From Planctomycetaceae bacterium (lineage in GTDB: Bacteria; Planctomycetota; Planctomycetia; Pirellulales; Pirellulaceae): 46,166 bases of DNA. This document shows positions 23,637 through 33,065 of the stretch, in pieces. Below the pieces are notes generated by a model. That model was not told the DNA's origin. It worked only from the letters and a program-made list of their open reading frames with translations, and made no database searches. The first letter of the stretch is position 1. The number at the start of each line of letters is the position of its first letter. Made by a program: the position numbers and the translations under genes. The stretch covers positions 1 to 46,166 of the forward strand of contig JAHEBQ010000051.1 in assembly GCA_024642205.1 (NCBI GenBank), in the 5' to 3' direction.

Positions 23637-25652
23637 ATGGGCAAAAACAATATGTATTCACGCAAAATTCGCCGCATGACGGCCCCGGCGGTCCTGATTG
23701 CGTGCTTTCTTTTACCGCTCGGCATCTGTTTTTCTCAAACTCTGGCCGAACAAGAAAAATCGCAGCCATGGCCCGGCAATCAATCGCCGTGGCACGGTTT
23801 TGTTCGATTTGATTTCGAGGTCGACGGGCGACCCGCCTATGTCGTCAAACCAGACAACCCGGCACCAGGAAACCCCTGGGTTTGGCGTGCCCGGTTTCCC
23901 GACTTTCACGCGGAAGCCGACTTGATTTTACTTGAACGCGGGTTTCATATCGCTCGCATCAATACCGATGGAATGCTGGGCAGCGCGCGAGCGATGGCGC
24001 ACTGGAACGCGTTTTATCAATTCGCGGTTGAACACGGCCTCGCCAGAAAATGTGTGCTCGAAGGCGTCAGCCGAGGTGGTTTGTTTGTCTATGGATTTGC
24101 CTCCCGTTGGCCCGAGCGGGTTGCCAGCATCTATTGTGATACGCCTGTTTGTGATATTCGCAGTTGGCCAGGGGGTAAAGGCCAGGGCAGGGGAGACAAT
24201 GCTACGTGGCAGTCGTGCCTGAAAGAATATGGCCTGACGGAAGAATCCGCCGAACAGTTCCATGGAAACCCGATCGATGTCCTGGCACCGATCGCCAGGG
24301 CAAACATCCCGATACTACACATCGTTTCGTTGACTGACGTGATTGTGCCCCCAGCAGAAAACACATTTGTACTCGCGGATCGCTATCGTGAGCTCGGCGG
24401 GGCCATTGATCTGATTCAAGTTGAACAGGGAACCGAATCCTCTGGCGGACATCATTTCACCCACCCGGATCCGCTGAGAGTTGCCGACTTCATCGAACGC
24501 ACCGGATCGGCGACGCCAGCTGCAGAGGATTATTTTGTGCTTCGAGGTTCGCTGGATAACTGCCGCCTCAAGTTCGAGACCACGAAAAAGGGCCGCGTGG
24601 TTTTCATGGGCGGTTCAATCACGACGATGAAAGGCTGGCGCGACCTGGTTACTGCCTACCTGCAGACAAAGTTTCCGAAGACGGAATTCGAGTTTGTCGA
24701 TGCCGGGATTTCTTCGACCGGATCAACTCCCGGAGCCTTTCGATTGATCCGGGATGTTTTCTCGAAAGGCAACGTAGATCTTCTATTTGAAGAAGCAGCC
24801 GTCAATGATCTGCACAATCGGCGAAGTCCAACCGAAATGGTCCGTGGAATGGAGGGAATCCTGCGGCACGCTCGAACGATTGATCCCTCGCTGGACATTG
24901 TCGTCATGCATTTTGTCGATCCGGCACACATGGCCGACTATCGGGCTGGAAGGACTCCCGAGGTAATCGAGAACCACGAACGAGTCGCAAACCAATACGG
25001 AGTCTCGACGATCCACCTGGCCAGAGAAGTTACCGAGCGAATTGATGCCGGTCAGTTTGATTGGCAACACGATTTCAAGGACTGCCACCCTTCACCGTTT
25101 GGCCACCAGGTTTACGCGTCTACCATTCGCCGTTTGCTAAACACCGCCTGGTCGCAGCCTCTCAAAACGGAATCCTCAATAACGTATCATTCGCTTCCGG
25201 AGCGATTGGATGATTATTGTTATGACCGGGCGAAAATGGTGCCATTAAACTCGGCGCAAATCCTGGCTGGATTCGAACGTCTTCCCAATTGCGACCCGCG
25301 AGCAAACAACGTTGGTGGAAGCGTGCGTCCTGGATTTCACGATGTACCGATGTTGGTCGGCTCCAATCCGGGAGATTCATTTTCGCTGAAGTTTTCGGGA
25401 CGGGCCGTTGGCATTCTCGTGGCAGCCGGCCCGGATGCGGGAATGATTGAATATTCCGTAGACGGTGGAGACTTCAAGTCCGTCGATCTGTTCACGAAAT
25501 GGAGTAAGGGTCTCCACATTCCGTGGGTTTACGTTTTGGAAGACGAATTGAGACCTGAAGTACACGAGATCAAGATTCGCGTTGCATCAACGAAAAACTC
25601 AAACAGCAAGGGCCACGTCTGTCGCGTTGTCAACCTGCTGGTTAACGAGTAG
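23637..25652 (+). CDS. Secreted two-domain esterase: alpha/beta hydrolase fused to SGNH hydrolase
   Basis: 671 residues with a signal peptide (RKIRRMTAPAVLIACFLLPLGICFS, about 9-33). Domain 1 (50-290) is an alpha/beta hydrolase: nucleophile elbow GVSRGG (Ser145), Asp234 in SLTDVIVPP, His272/273 in SSGGHHFTHP. Domain 2 (318-505) is an SGNH/GDSL hydrolase: Ser327 in FMGGSITT, Gly357 in DAGISSTG, Asn390 in EAAVND, Asp482/His484 in DCHPSPFGHQ. A C-terminal beta-rich domain (about 515-671) contains FSLKFSGRAVGILVAAGPDAG and a carbohydrate-binding-like pattern. Both active sites appear complete. A role as carbohydrate deacetylase or esterase on polysaccharide outside the cell is inferred. The start could also be Met6. 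Confidence 0.88.
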   Translation: MGKNNMYSRKIRRMTAPAVLIACFLLPLGICFSQTLAEQEKSQPWPGNQSPWHGFVRFDFEVDGRPAYVVKPDNPAPGNPWVWRARFPDFHAEADLILLERGFHIARINTDGMLGSARAMAHWNAFYQFAVEHGLARKCVLEGVSRGGLFVYGFASRWPERVASIYCDTPVCDIRSWPGGKGQGRGDNATWQSCLKEYGLTEESAEQFHGNPIDVLAPIARANIPILHIVSLTDVIVPPAENTFVLADRYRELGGAIDLIQVEQGTESSGGHHFTHPDPLRVADFIERTGSATPAAEDYFVLRGSLDNCRLKFETTKKGRVVFMGGSITTMKGWRDLVTAYLQTKFPKTEFEFVDAGISSTGSTPGAFRLIRDVFSKGNVDLLFEEAAVNDLHNRRSPTEMVRGMEGILRHARTIDPSLDIVVMHFVDPAHMADYRAGRTPEVIENHERVANQYGVSTIHLAREVTERIDAGQFDWQHDFKDCHPSPFGHQVYASTIRRLLNTAWSQPLKTESSITYHSLPERLDDYCYDRAKMVPLNSAQILAGFERLPNCDPRANNVGGSVRPGFHDVPMLVGSNPGDSFSLKFSGRAVGILVAAGPDAGMIEYSVDGGDFKSVDLFTKWSKGLHIPWVYVLEDELRPEVHEIKIRVASTKNSNSKGHVCRVVNLLVNE

Positions 25653-25715
25653 GGTTTGTATTCCCGTGGCGTTGAGCCGACGACCGGCAGAGATAATTTT
25701 TTTTTGAGGTAACTC

Positions 25716-27710
25716 ATGCAACCCAATCGCGCCACGATCTACTCCAACGGAATCGCCGACTTCCAGAGAGTTTTCACTGTCTCCGGTAACAAGATCAATC
25801 GAATTTCGATTCCTTTTCGTCAGCAACACCTGGGGGATGTACTGGCTTCGTTGACGGTCTCCGGGTTGGTAGAAATCGAATCACCTCCCAGCTTTCAACC
25901 TGCCAATCAGGACGACGGAAGTATCCGACTTCCCACGGAGAATGCCATCATTGAACTCGCCCATCAACTGGCAGGGGCGGACGTAGCGATACGGTTCGGA
26001 AATACGACACTTGAGGGAAAACTGGTGGGTGTCCAGGATCACGAGGAAGCAACTGGCGGTGAACCGGTAACCGGAAAAAGCCTCGTGGTGCTGAACCAGG
26101 AAGGCTTTTCCCGTGTTCACGTCAATCAAATCGAGGCGTTGAAGTTTCTCGAGGATTCGATTCAAACGGAAATCGACAAGGCACTCAGTCGGCGGTTGCG
26201 CGATATAAAGCCCAACAGCACGTTTATCGACCTCGAATTGACGACGAAAGAACCGTCCACCGAGGCCATCATTCAATACACCATTCCCGCTGCCGCCTGG
26301 AAGATTTCCTACCGCGTAATGCTTCATAATGACGCGTCAATCGAGTTTCACGGACATGCAATTGTCGACAACAACACGGACGAAGACTGGAAAGATTTCG
26401 TGATTGCGGTCGTCATGGGTCAACCCATTAGCTTTACCAACGATCTGGCGGACAGCAAAACTCCCCGTCGAAGTCACGTCAATGTCGTTCAGGAATCCGC
26501 GGTGGGAGCCATTGAAATCGAAGAAACCGAAATGGCTTTCGATCGCGTGCGGGAACCTGAACCGCTCTATCCGGCGTCCTACGAATCGCATTCGGAACAG
26601 ACGCAACACTTTCGAAAAAACCTGATGAAGACCGCCAGCGTTATGAGTCGGGTTGGCTCGGCGGCCGTCCAGGAGGCGGAAATCACCGAAACCGGTGACT
26701 TCTGTATTTTCGAGTCGGCCAAGCCGGTTTCGATTGCGGCTCATCGGTCCGCAATCATCCCGATGTTTGCCACGACACTGGCAGAAACCAGGCCCGTTTT
26801 ACATTATCTGACCGAAAACCATGTCGAGCGGCCTTTCCGCGCATTGCGTTTCAAAAACACGACGACCCATTCGCTGGGCCGAGGAGTATGTACGGTCTAT
26901 GATGGTACGACGTACGCTGGAGGCTGCATTCTCCCTGCAACCAAACCAGGTGGAGATTCGTTGCTTCCTCACGCGCTCGAAACGGCAGTCAAGGTCGTAG
27001 CAAAGTTACACGAAATCAAATCGCAGCGGAATCGGATCCGGGTGAGCGATGGCGTTGTTTACGAAAGTTATCACAAGACGGCAACCACGGAATATCACAT
27101 CCGGAGCAGTCGCAACGAACCGTTTCTGTTTCTGCTGGACCATGATGACCGGCTGCGGGAAAGCAAAACCGACGTCCAGCTGAATCGAGACGACGAAATT
27201 CCAGTTTCGCTCGAAACCGAGGAACTCAAGAACGGACGACGCGTCGTGTTTGATTTGCGTGCCAATGATCGCCTTGAATTGCGCATCGTCCAAAGCACGG
27301 TCACCCAGTCTCGCACGCGCCTGACGGGCAACAACGCCGATGAAGGCAAATCCAAAATTGGCTGGCTCCATGAAAACCTGATCGAATCAAATACCTCCCT
27401 GGCAGAAGATCCAGCCATCCTCAATTGCATTGCAATTCAGAAACAGATCGATGAAACAAGCCTTCGGATTCTGCAAACAACGGCAGAGATCGAACGACTT
27501 GGCAACCGCCAACAACGACTGCGGGAAAACATCAAGACTGGAGGAGTCGCCCAGCAAACGGTTCGCTGGCAAGCAGACCTCGGCAACGCAGAAGACCAGA
27601 TTGTCAAATTGGAAGAAGAACAATTACCGCGTCTCAACGCGGTATTAAAAGAGGCTCACCACAGGCTTTTTGAAGCATTGAGTAACCTCGTCCTGGAATG
27701 GAACGAATAA
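25716..27710 (+). CDS. DUF4139-domain protein (mucoidy inhibitor A-like)
   Basis: 664 residues, GAGG seven bases before the ATG, no signal peptide and no membrane segment. The central region has the DUF4139 pattern: STEAIIQYTIPAAAWKISYRVML, HGHAIVDNNTDEDWKDFVIAVVMGQPISF, and later EDFxIFES-like and PFRALRFKNTTTHSLGRGVCTVYDG. The C-terminal about 110 residues are a coiled coil (IQKQIDETSLRILQTTAEIERL, VKLEEEQLPRLNAVLKEAHHRL). The usual N-terminal DUF4140 coiled-coil domain is missing; the coiled coil is at the other end. Function of the family is unknown. It converges on the sulfatase gene, with only seven bases between stop codons. Confidence 0.75.
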   Translation: MQPNRATIYSNGIADFQRVFTVSGNKINRISIPFRQQHLGDVLASLTVSGLVEIESPPSFQPANQDDGSIRLPTENAIIELAHQLAGADVAIRFGNTTLEGKLVGVQDHEEATGGEPVTGKSLVVLNQEGFSRVHVNQIEALKFLEDSIQTEIDKALSRRLRDIKPNSTFIDLELTTKEPSTEAIIQYTIPAAAWKISYRVMLHNDASIEFHGHAIVDNNTDEDWKDFVIAVVMGQPISFTNDLADSKTPRRSHVNVVQESAVGAIEIEETEMAFDRVREPEPLYPASYESHSEQTQHFRKNLMKTASVMSRVGSAAVQEAEITETGDFCIFESAKPVSIAAHRSAIIPMFATTLAETRPVLHYLTENHVERPFRALRFKNTTTHSLGRGVCTVYDGTTYAGGCILPATKPGGDSLLPHALETAVKVVAKLHEIKSQRNRIRVSDGVVYESYHKTATTEYHIRSSRNEPFLFLLDHDDRLRESKTDVQLNRDDEIPVSLETEELKNGRRVVFDLRANDRLELRIVQSTVTQSRTRLTGNNADEGKSKIGWLHENLIESNTSLAEDPAILNCIAIQKQIDETSLRILQTTAEIERLGNRQQRLRENIKTGGVAQQTVRWQADLGNAEDQIVKLEEEQLPRLNAVLKEAHHRLFEALSNLVLEWNE

Positions 27711-27717
27711 CTCGCCA

Positions 27718-29238
27718 CTACAGCTCCGGAATCGCATCACCTGCCTTGATCTCACTACCTTCCCACATGATTTTGCCATTCTGGAAGGTCAAGACTCGGT
27801 TCTTGCTGCCTGGCGCCGGACCTCGGTTGATTCCAGGCAGGAATAATCTGTGTTGTTCCATCAATTCCTCCACACCGCGTGACTTCGCCAAGTTATTCCA
27901 TTCGTTGGGATCCGATTCCAGGTCATAAAATTCTTCCGAGCCGTCGGCATACCGGATATACCGATAGCGTCGTGAGCGAATCGAATGATTGTCGTGATTG
28001 TGAGTCGTGATCGCGGGAAACTCTCGAACCGCTTTGGCGTCCATCAATTGCGGCATCAGACTATGGCCCTCAAGTCTGTCATTTTTTGGCAATCCACACA
28101 GCTCAATCAGCGTCGGATAAATGTCCAGCAATTCCGCCGGCTCGCTGCAGTTTGCACCAACCGTAATACGGGGACCGGCAAAAATCAGTGGCACGTGCGT
28201 GGATCTTTCCCACAATGTGTTCTTGCCGGTAATCTCCTTTTCGCCCAGGTGGAATCCATGGTCCGACCACAACACAACAATTGTGTTTCCCGCTTGACCG
28301 CTTTGCTCCAGAGCTTCCAACAACCTGCCGACTAGACTGTCGACAAAACTGGTGCAAGCCAGGTAGGAACGAGTGAGATTGCTGAACTGATTTGCCTCGA
28401 GGAGAAACTTCAGTCTAGGCTCGGGGAGCTTCCAGTGCAGGTACCAGGAAAACCGTGGCGTATCGGCCCGGTCGTGGGCTAGAATTGGTGGCAGTATCAA
28501 CTGGTCTTCCGGATAAAGATCAAACCACTTCTGAGTCGCATAACAGGGGACATGCGGAAGAAAAAACCCAACGGACAGGAAGAACGGCTGGTCCGGATTC
28601 TCCCTGATTTCACCTTTCAGCGTTTGCACCGCCCAATCGGCAACTTTCCAGTCTCCTTTGTCCTTGTCCTCATGAGGAAAAACTCCCCAATCGACCAGGG
28701 GATGTTTGGCCGGTGTTTCAACCAGCTTGTCAGGAGGCTTAATTCCGACCCCTGCAGCAGTTCCAATCACATCGAATTCCGAATCCGTTTTCTTGCGGCC
28801 GTTGCCGCCGTGATAAATCTTGCCTGTCGTATAGGTCTTGTAACCGTGCCGCGAGAGATACTGCGGTAAAGTGACGTAATTCTCAAACTCGGGGAGTGAT
28901 TTGATCCATGGAGCCAAGCCATAAATCCCCGTTGAGGAGGGACGCAAGCCTGTCATCAAACTGGTTCGCGACGGGTTGCAAAGCGGCGCCTGGCAGTGCG
29001 CGTTCGAAAACAATGTACCCTTTTCCGCCAAAGCGTCGATGTGAGGAGTCTGAACTTGAGGATGTCCTTTCAGGCAGCCAATCCAGTCGTTCTGATCGTC
29101 AATCGCAATAAACAGAATGTTGGGTTGCCTTTTTTCCGCGACTCCGTCGTGCTCTGCCAACGCTGTTTGCCGGGTTTCAGCCAAAAATGGCAGTGACAAA
29201 ACAACCAACCACAAATTCAAACCGTGATGAATTCTCAT
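27718..29238 (-). CDS. Secreted sulfatase, iduronate-2-sulfatase-like
   Basis: 506 residues from the ATG at 29238 (signal peptide MRIHHGLNLWLVVLSLPFLA); the open frame extends 47 codons further upstream without support. Metal-binding Asp47/Asp48 in FIAIDDQNDW; formylglycine site CNPSR (Cys87-Arg91) in LCNPSRTSLMTGLRPSSTG; HGFHLGEKEITGKNTLWERSTHVPLI is the second metal/substrate segment. The sequence pattern is that of the iduronate-2-sulfatase-like S1 group, which removes sulfate from glycosaminoglycan- or algal-type sugars. Cys-to-formylglycine conversion needs a maturase not found in the window. It is the most downstream gene of the minus-strand block. Confidence 0.92.
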   Translation of the reverse strand: MRIHHGLNLWLVVLSLPFLAETRQTALAEHDGVAEKRQPNILFIAIDDQNDWIGCLKGHPQVQTPHIDALAEKGTLFSNAHCQAPLCNPSRTSLMTGLRPSSTGIYGLAPWIKSLPEFENYVTLPQYLSRHGYKTYTTGKIYHGGNGRKKTDSEFDVIGTAAGVGIKPPDKLVETPAKHPLVDWGVFPHEDKDKGDWKVADWAVQTLKGEIRENPDQPFFLSVGFFLPHVPCYATQKWFDLYPEDQLILPPILAHDRADTPRFSWYLHWKLPEPRLKFLLEANQFSNLTRSYLACTSFVDSLVGRLLEALEQSGQAGNTIVVLWSDHGFHLGEKEITGKNTLWERSTHVPLIFAGPRITVGANCSEPAELLDIYPTLIELCGLPKNDRLEGHSLMPQLMDAKAVREFPAITTHNHDNHSIRSRRYRYIRYADGSEEFYDLESDPNEWNNLAKSRGVEELMEQHRLFLPGINRGPAPGSKNRVLTFQNGKIMWEGSEIKAGDAIPEL

Positions 29239-29454
29239 GATAAACCGGAACTCAGAAATGAATGAAGCTTGATCCATGAAACATCCTATCAGCTGATGAA
29301 GGGAAACTGCAATCAAAAACGAGCAACCTGGTCGGCGCATGTTCCACCTAATGGAGGAGGTCGATGGATTCCCCGACAATTGAACCCTGATCGGCTTGAC
29401 CGGCGATCCAGTTGTTCAGGCCGGATGCTTTCGACATTGACTGCCGATTCAACG

Positions 29455-30198
29455 TTAACCGGTCGATGATTCTTTCTCGAAAACTCGGTAAAGAAGTGCT
29501 CCGAGAGTGGCTCCGACGATTGGCGCAAGCCAAAACAGCCAAAGCTGAACGAGGGGCGTTCCACCGACCAGCAGCGCTGGCCCGGTGCTGCGTGCCGGAT
29601 TCACTGAAAGATTGGTGATGGGAATCCCGATTAAATGAATCAACGTTAATCCCAAACCGATTGCAATCGGAGCAAAGCCTGCCGGGGCACGTGAGTCAGT
29701 AGCGCCCATGATGATCACGAGGAAAAACCCAGTTAGCACAACTTCAGCGATAAAAGCCGCGAGCAACGAATAGCCGCCCGGAGAATAAGCTCCGAATCCG
29801 TTTGTTGCAAATGCGCCGGCAGTGGTATTGTCGATCGCGAAACCCTGCTTGCCCGAGGCGATCAGGTAAAGCACTCCTGCCGCTGCAATCGCGCCCAGTG
29901 TCTGTGCGCAGATATACGGCACCAACTCGGACAATTTGAATCGCCCACCGATCACCAATCCGACACTCACTGCCGGATTCAAGTGACATCCCGAGATATG
30001 ACCGATGGCAAAAGCCATGGTCAAAACAGTCAACCCAAAGGCCAGGGCAACGCCAACCAGCCCGATTCCGATGTTAATCGGTGTGCCGTCGACCGAAGTG
30101 ATGACCTGAGCTGCCAGGACGGCACTTCCACATCCGCCGAAAACCAGCCAAAACGTCCCAAAAAATTCCGCCACGGATTTTGACGCAATCGAATTCAT
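29455..30198 (-). CDS. aqpZ: Aquaporin Z
   Basis: 247 residues from the ATG at 30198 (AAGGA upstream). Six membrane helices and two half-helices carry the NPA boxes: GCHLNPAVSVG (NPA 74-76) and NLSVNPARSTG (NPA 200-202, selectivity-filter Arg203). His188 in LIHLIGIP and small residues at the filter match the water-selective AqpZ type rather than a glycerol facilitator. It gives fast water flux across the inner membrane during osmotic change. It lies in the same direction as the flanking envelope genes but with gaps of 140-216 bases, so it may have its own promoter. Confidence 0.95.
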   Translation of the reverse strand: MNSIASKSVAEFFGTFWLVFGGCGSAVLAAQVITSVDGTPINIGIGLVGVALAFGLTVLTMAFAIGHISGCHLNPAVSVGLVIGGRFKLSELVPYICAQTLGAIAAAGVLYLIASGKQGFAIDNTTAGAFATNGFGAYSPGGYSLLAAFIAEVVLTGFFLVIIMGATDSRAPAGFAPIAIGLGLTLIHLIGIPITNLSVNPARSTGPALLVGGTPLVQLWLFWLAPIVGATLGALLYRVFEKESSTG

Positions 30199-30338
30199 TT
30201 CCAATCCTTTTTGAACAGTGTTTGCCGGAACCAGACGGCCAGACGTTGATACAAAAAATGCGAGACAGGAATTCCCGCGACCCATATCGCCGTTCCCAAC
30301 CGCGAAACGGGAATCGGCAATCGAAGAAAATCGACTTA

Positions 30339-30551
30339 TCAGGATTTACCAAAATACAGCTTGGCAAAGTGCAGCAATCCTCCACCTGTGAGCATTCCCA
30401 GGACATAGCTGCCGAGGATGACAATGATCTTGGATACGCTTGCCGACCAAACCAGAAAGGAAACCTCGACGGCACCGAGGTTTTGAATCGAGAATACGGC
30501 AATCATGACGATGGCGATAATGGCCAGCGCCGTCGTAACATAATTCAGCAT
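30339..30551 (-). CDS. LapA-domain small membrane protein
   Basis: 70 residues with two membrane helices (about 2-25 and 40-62). The motif VFSIQNLGAVEVSFLVWSASVSKIIVILGSYVLGMLTGGG is the LapA (DUF1049) pattern: an N-terminal helix, NxxxVxVxFL, then a second helix with a small-residue turn. In E. coli LapA acts with LapB in lipopolysaccharide assembly control; whether that applies here is unknown. Moderate ribosome site. Located between aqpZ and the HAD phosphatase gene. Confidence 0.8.
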   Translation of the reverse strand: MLNYVTTALAIIAIVMIAVFSIQNLGAVEVSFLVWSASVSKIIVILGSYVLGMLTGGGLLHFAKLYFGKS

Positions 30552-30717
30552 TTCGGACTTTCAGGCAGCGTACTTACGAGTTTCAATTTGCGGAAACAAA
30601 AAGCACATCTAATTAATAAACGACCCGGTCCCTATGCTAATACACGACAGCCACAGAAGGGAGCGGGGTTCGTCACCATTTTTTCGTCGCTTCTGACCAT
30701 ACGAAGGCGACCCCGCA

Positions 30718-32115
30718 TCAGTCGTTCAGCCTGGAAAAACGAACGATGTCATTGCCATTGGCATCTGTCAAAAACAGCAATCCTCGAGCGTCGATACGAA
30801 ACTCCGTCGCCTTTCCGAGTGCCGCGGTGTATTTGGCTTCCTGGTCCATCAGCGCCGGTGGACCCGCCCGCCGAGTCATGGCCAAGGGTCCGAATTCAAT
30901 ACTCCGGCCGTCGATTCTGGCCTTTCCCATGAACCGATTCACAGCTGAACTCCCAGCCACCGAACCATCATTGCCGATTTCGAGCGTGGATTGCGCGTTA
31001 TCAATCACGCCATTGCCATCAATGTCCTCGGCAAGCCACTTGCCGATCAACAACTGCGCCAACTCCGCAGGCGCTGTGCCGGTCGGTTCGCCCCAAATTT
31101 GCTTCCAATCCTGTTTCATATCCACGACAGTCCAACCTCTTTCCGGGGCAACTTCAAGTGCAGTCGTGAGTTTTCCGCTACCCTTTGGATTCGCGTCGTA
31201 CGCGTATTCGCGGTCGGCGTCGGTGTGATGCACAATCAGTCCGAAACTGGGGTTCGGATTGCCGATCGTCGTGTATTCCAGCATCGCCTGATCGCCATCA
31301 CTGTTACCGAAACAGGCAATGGGACGACGACCGATAAACTGGTGGATCCCGACTGGTTTGCCTTCCTTATCGTCGACGAACAGGTTGCCCATCGTTTTCA
31401 CCAGGACCGGGACACCAGCTCGCATCTCGAACCTGGCTTGGGCCGTGGATCCGACTACATTCTCAGGTGGAATGCCATAGACTTGATCGGACCAAACTCG
31501 CATGAAGTCCGCCCCGCCGCCGGAAACAATAAATGTTTTGAATTCGTTTGCCCGCAGATATTTCAACAGTTCCTGCATCGGTTGGTACGTCAACTCCGAA
31601 TAGCGCTTGTTGAATCGCGGATGCCTTGCCGAGGCAAACCAGTTCCTCACCCGTTCATCAAACTCGTCGGTCGTTATGCCCGCATGAGTTAACCCCAGGA
31701 TTTCCATCAGTCCGTCATGGTGCTTGCCTTCCAGCAATTTGCCAATGTCGCCCGCCAAGGCCGCTTGGACCATCGGATTGGCAGCCAGCTTCGGTTCATT
31801 GGGAGCCCGACGTTTTACTTCGTCAAATGCAAATGCCGCTTGAAACGGGATTGGTGCCTCGGTCCATAACGTGCCATCATTGTCGAATACGGCAACGCGA
31901 TCGGAGATCGGGACGAAATCTTTACTACCCTCAGTCGTGACTAACCTGACGAACGCAATTATGGCTTTTTTGGAGGAAGTGTCATTCCATGACGGTAGCG
32001 GATCCTGAAGTGACGCATTCTTGCCAACCGGCTGTGCCTGCAAGGTTGCGATTGCAAGACTACAATTCAACAGGGGAACCAGAATAAGTACAAGTTTCAT
32101 AGTAAAAAAGTTCAT
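30718..32115 (-). CDS. Secreted HAD-family phosphatase fused to a META (HslJ-like) domain
   Basis: 465 residues with a signal peptide (about 1-28). Residues 72-290 are a HAD hydrolase: motif I VFDNDGTLW (nucleophile Asp78, Asp80), motif II IVSGGGADF (Ser198), a Lys in EGKPVGIHQF (Lys253), motif IV FGNSDGDQAM (Asp273/Asp275). Residues about 356-462 match the META domain of HslJ: LIGKWLAEDIDGNG, GNDGSVAGSSAVNRFMG, IEFGPLAMTRRAGPP, FLTDANGNDIVRF. HAD phosphomonoesterase activity in the periplasm is expected. META proteins are tied to heat or antibiotic stress in other bacteria. The combination is not one I recognise. The 280 bases upstream have no gene. Confidence 0.85.
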   Translation of the reverse strand: MNFFTMKLVLILVPLLNCSLAIATLQAQPVGKNASLQDPLPSWNDTSSKKAIIAFVRLVTTEGSKDFVPISDRVAVFDNDGTLWTEAPIPFQAAFAFDEVKRRAPNEPKLAANPMVQAALAGDIGKLLEGKHHDGLMEILGLTHAGITTDEFDERVRNWFASARHPRFNKRYSELTYQPMQELLKYLRANEFKTFIVSGGGADFMRVWSDQVYGIPPENVVGSTAQARFEMRAGVPVLVKTMGNLFVDDKEGKPVGIHQFIGRRPIACFGNSDGDQAMLEYTTIGNPNPSFGLIVHHTDADREYAYDANPKGSGKLTTALEVAPERGWTVVDMKQDWKQIWGEPTGTAPAELAQLLIGKWLAEDIDGNGVIDNAQSTLEIGNDGSVAGSSAVNRFMGKARIDGRSIEFGPLAMTRRAGPPALMDQEAKYTAALGKATEFRIDARGLLFLTDANGNDIVRFSRLND

Positions 32116-32397
32116 AAAAACCAGGATCCCAAAATAGACAAATTCAGTCAGCGAGTTTTCGACCTACCTAGTCTGGCCACTGTCGGTCATCGGACCACGG
32201 TCGCTGCCCCCTTCAACCATTACGTCCGGTCGAATTCAAACTTGTCAGCGAGCCTGTAAATTAAAAAAGGCTTTTGGAAGCATACCCGTACCCGGGAAGG
32301 TCAAATCGGCGATATTTAAGAAAAGTGTAACGAAAAACCGGTTTATTATCCAGCGCGTCAAGCGCCCCGCCCGCGGACAACGCACCTGCGACAACAA
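32116..32397. other. Non-coding spacer
   Basis: 282 bases between the HdeD stop and the HAD-META start on the minus strand. AT-rich stretches around 32260-32350 could hold the promoter of the HAD-META gene. No repeat or terminator is convincing. Confidence 0.4.
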
Positions 32398-33006
32398 TCA
32401 CTCCACGATTCTATCAGAAACTTTCAATCGCTGAGAGATTTGCCGAAGCCTGGTCGCTACAAAGATCAGCAGGCAACCGATCGCCAGAGCCACCACGGCA
32501 ATCAGCCAGGAAATCGTTACGACACCGGTGACAGGCCAAACAACCAGTACTAATCCGGCCGCCGCCAACAGCGCGCCCAAGATCCCGATCAACTGGCGAG
32601 ACTCGGCATCCGATTCGTTATTGCGGCTCGACAAAAACAGGCTTCCCCCCTGAATCAAAGCCCAGAGGCCTACCAAAACAAGAAAAACCCGCACGCTGAT
32701 TCCCGTCCAGAACAACAGGATCGCACCGACAACGAAACTGACAATCGCGAAAACGGGAAATCCGTTCTTGCCACCGGAACGAATCGCTCCAATGGCACCG
32801 AGAACTCCATCGATGAGCAAGTAAGCTCCGAGCAAGTTGACCAAAATACCGATCGTCTTCTGCGGCCAAAACAACGCAACTACCGCCAGCGCAATCGCCA
32901 ACAAACCGCGTATCAGGAACCACCACCACAGGTCAACCAACCTGTCGCTGACGCGACTCTTTGCATTGCCGACAACTTTTCGCAATTTTTCTTTTTCCTC
33001 AGGCAT
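32398..33006 (-). CDS. HdeD-family acid-resistance membrane protein
   Basis: About 202 residues from the ATG at 33006 (AGGA seven bases upstream). Six membrane helices arranged as three hairpins of the HdeD (DUF308) type: WWWFLIRGLLAIALAVVALFWPQKTIG, LLIDGVLGAIGAIR, WALIQGGSLFLSSR, GVVTISWLIAVVALAIG. The family opens with W.L.lrGil.i..G...l..P, as here. In E. coli HdeD protects the envelope at high cell density in acid. Encoded downstream of the HlyD/DUF3302 group, separated by 59 bases, probably in the same transcript. Confidence 0.88.
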   Translation of the reverse strand: MPEEKEKLRKVVGNAKSRVSDRLVDLWWWFLIRGLLAIALAVVALFWPQKTIGILVNLLGAYLLIDGVLGAIGAIRSGGKNGFPVFAIVSFVVGAILLFWTGISVRVFLVLVGLWALIQGGSLFLSSRNNESDAESRQLIGILGALLAAAGLVLVVWPVTGVVTISWLIAVVALAIGCLLIFVATRLRQISQRLKVSDRIVE

Positions 33007-33065
33007 CTTCACATCCTCAAGACTGTATTGAAGTTTATATGTCAGCCGATTTCTGCCGCATGAAA

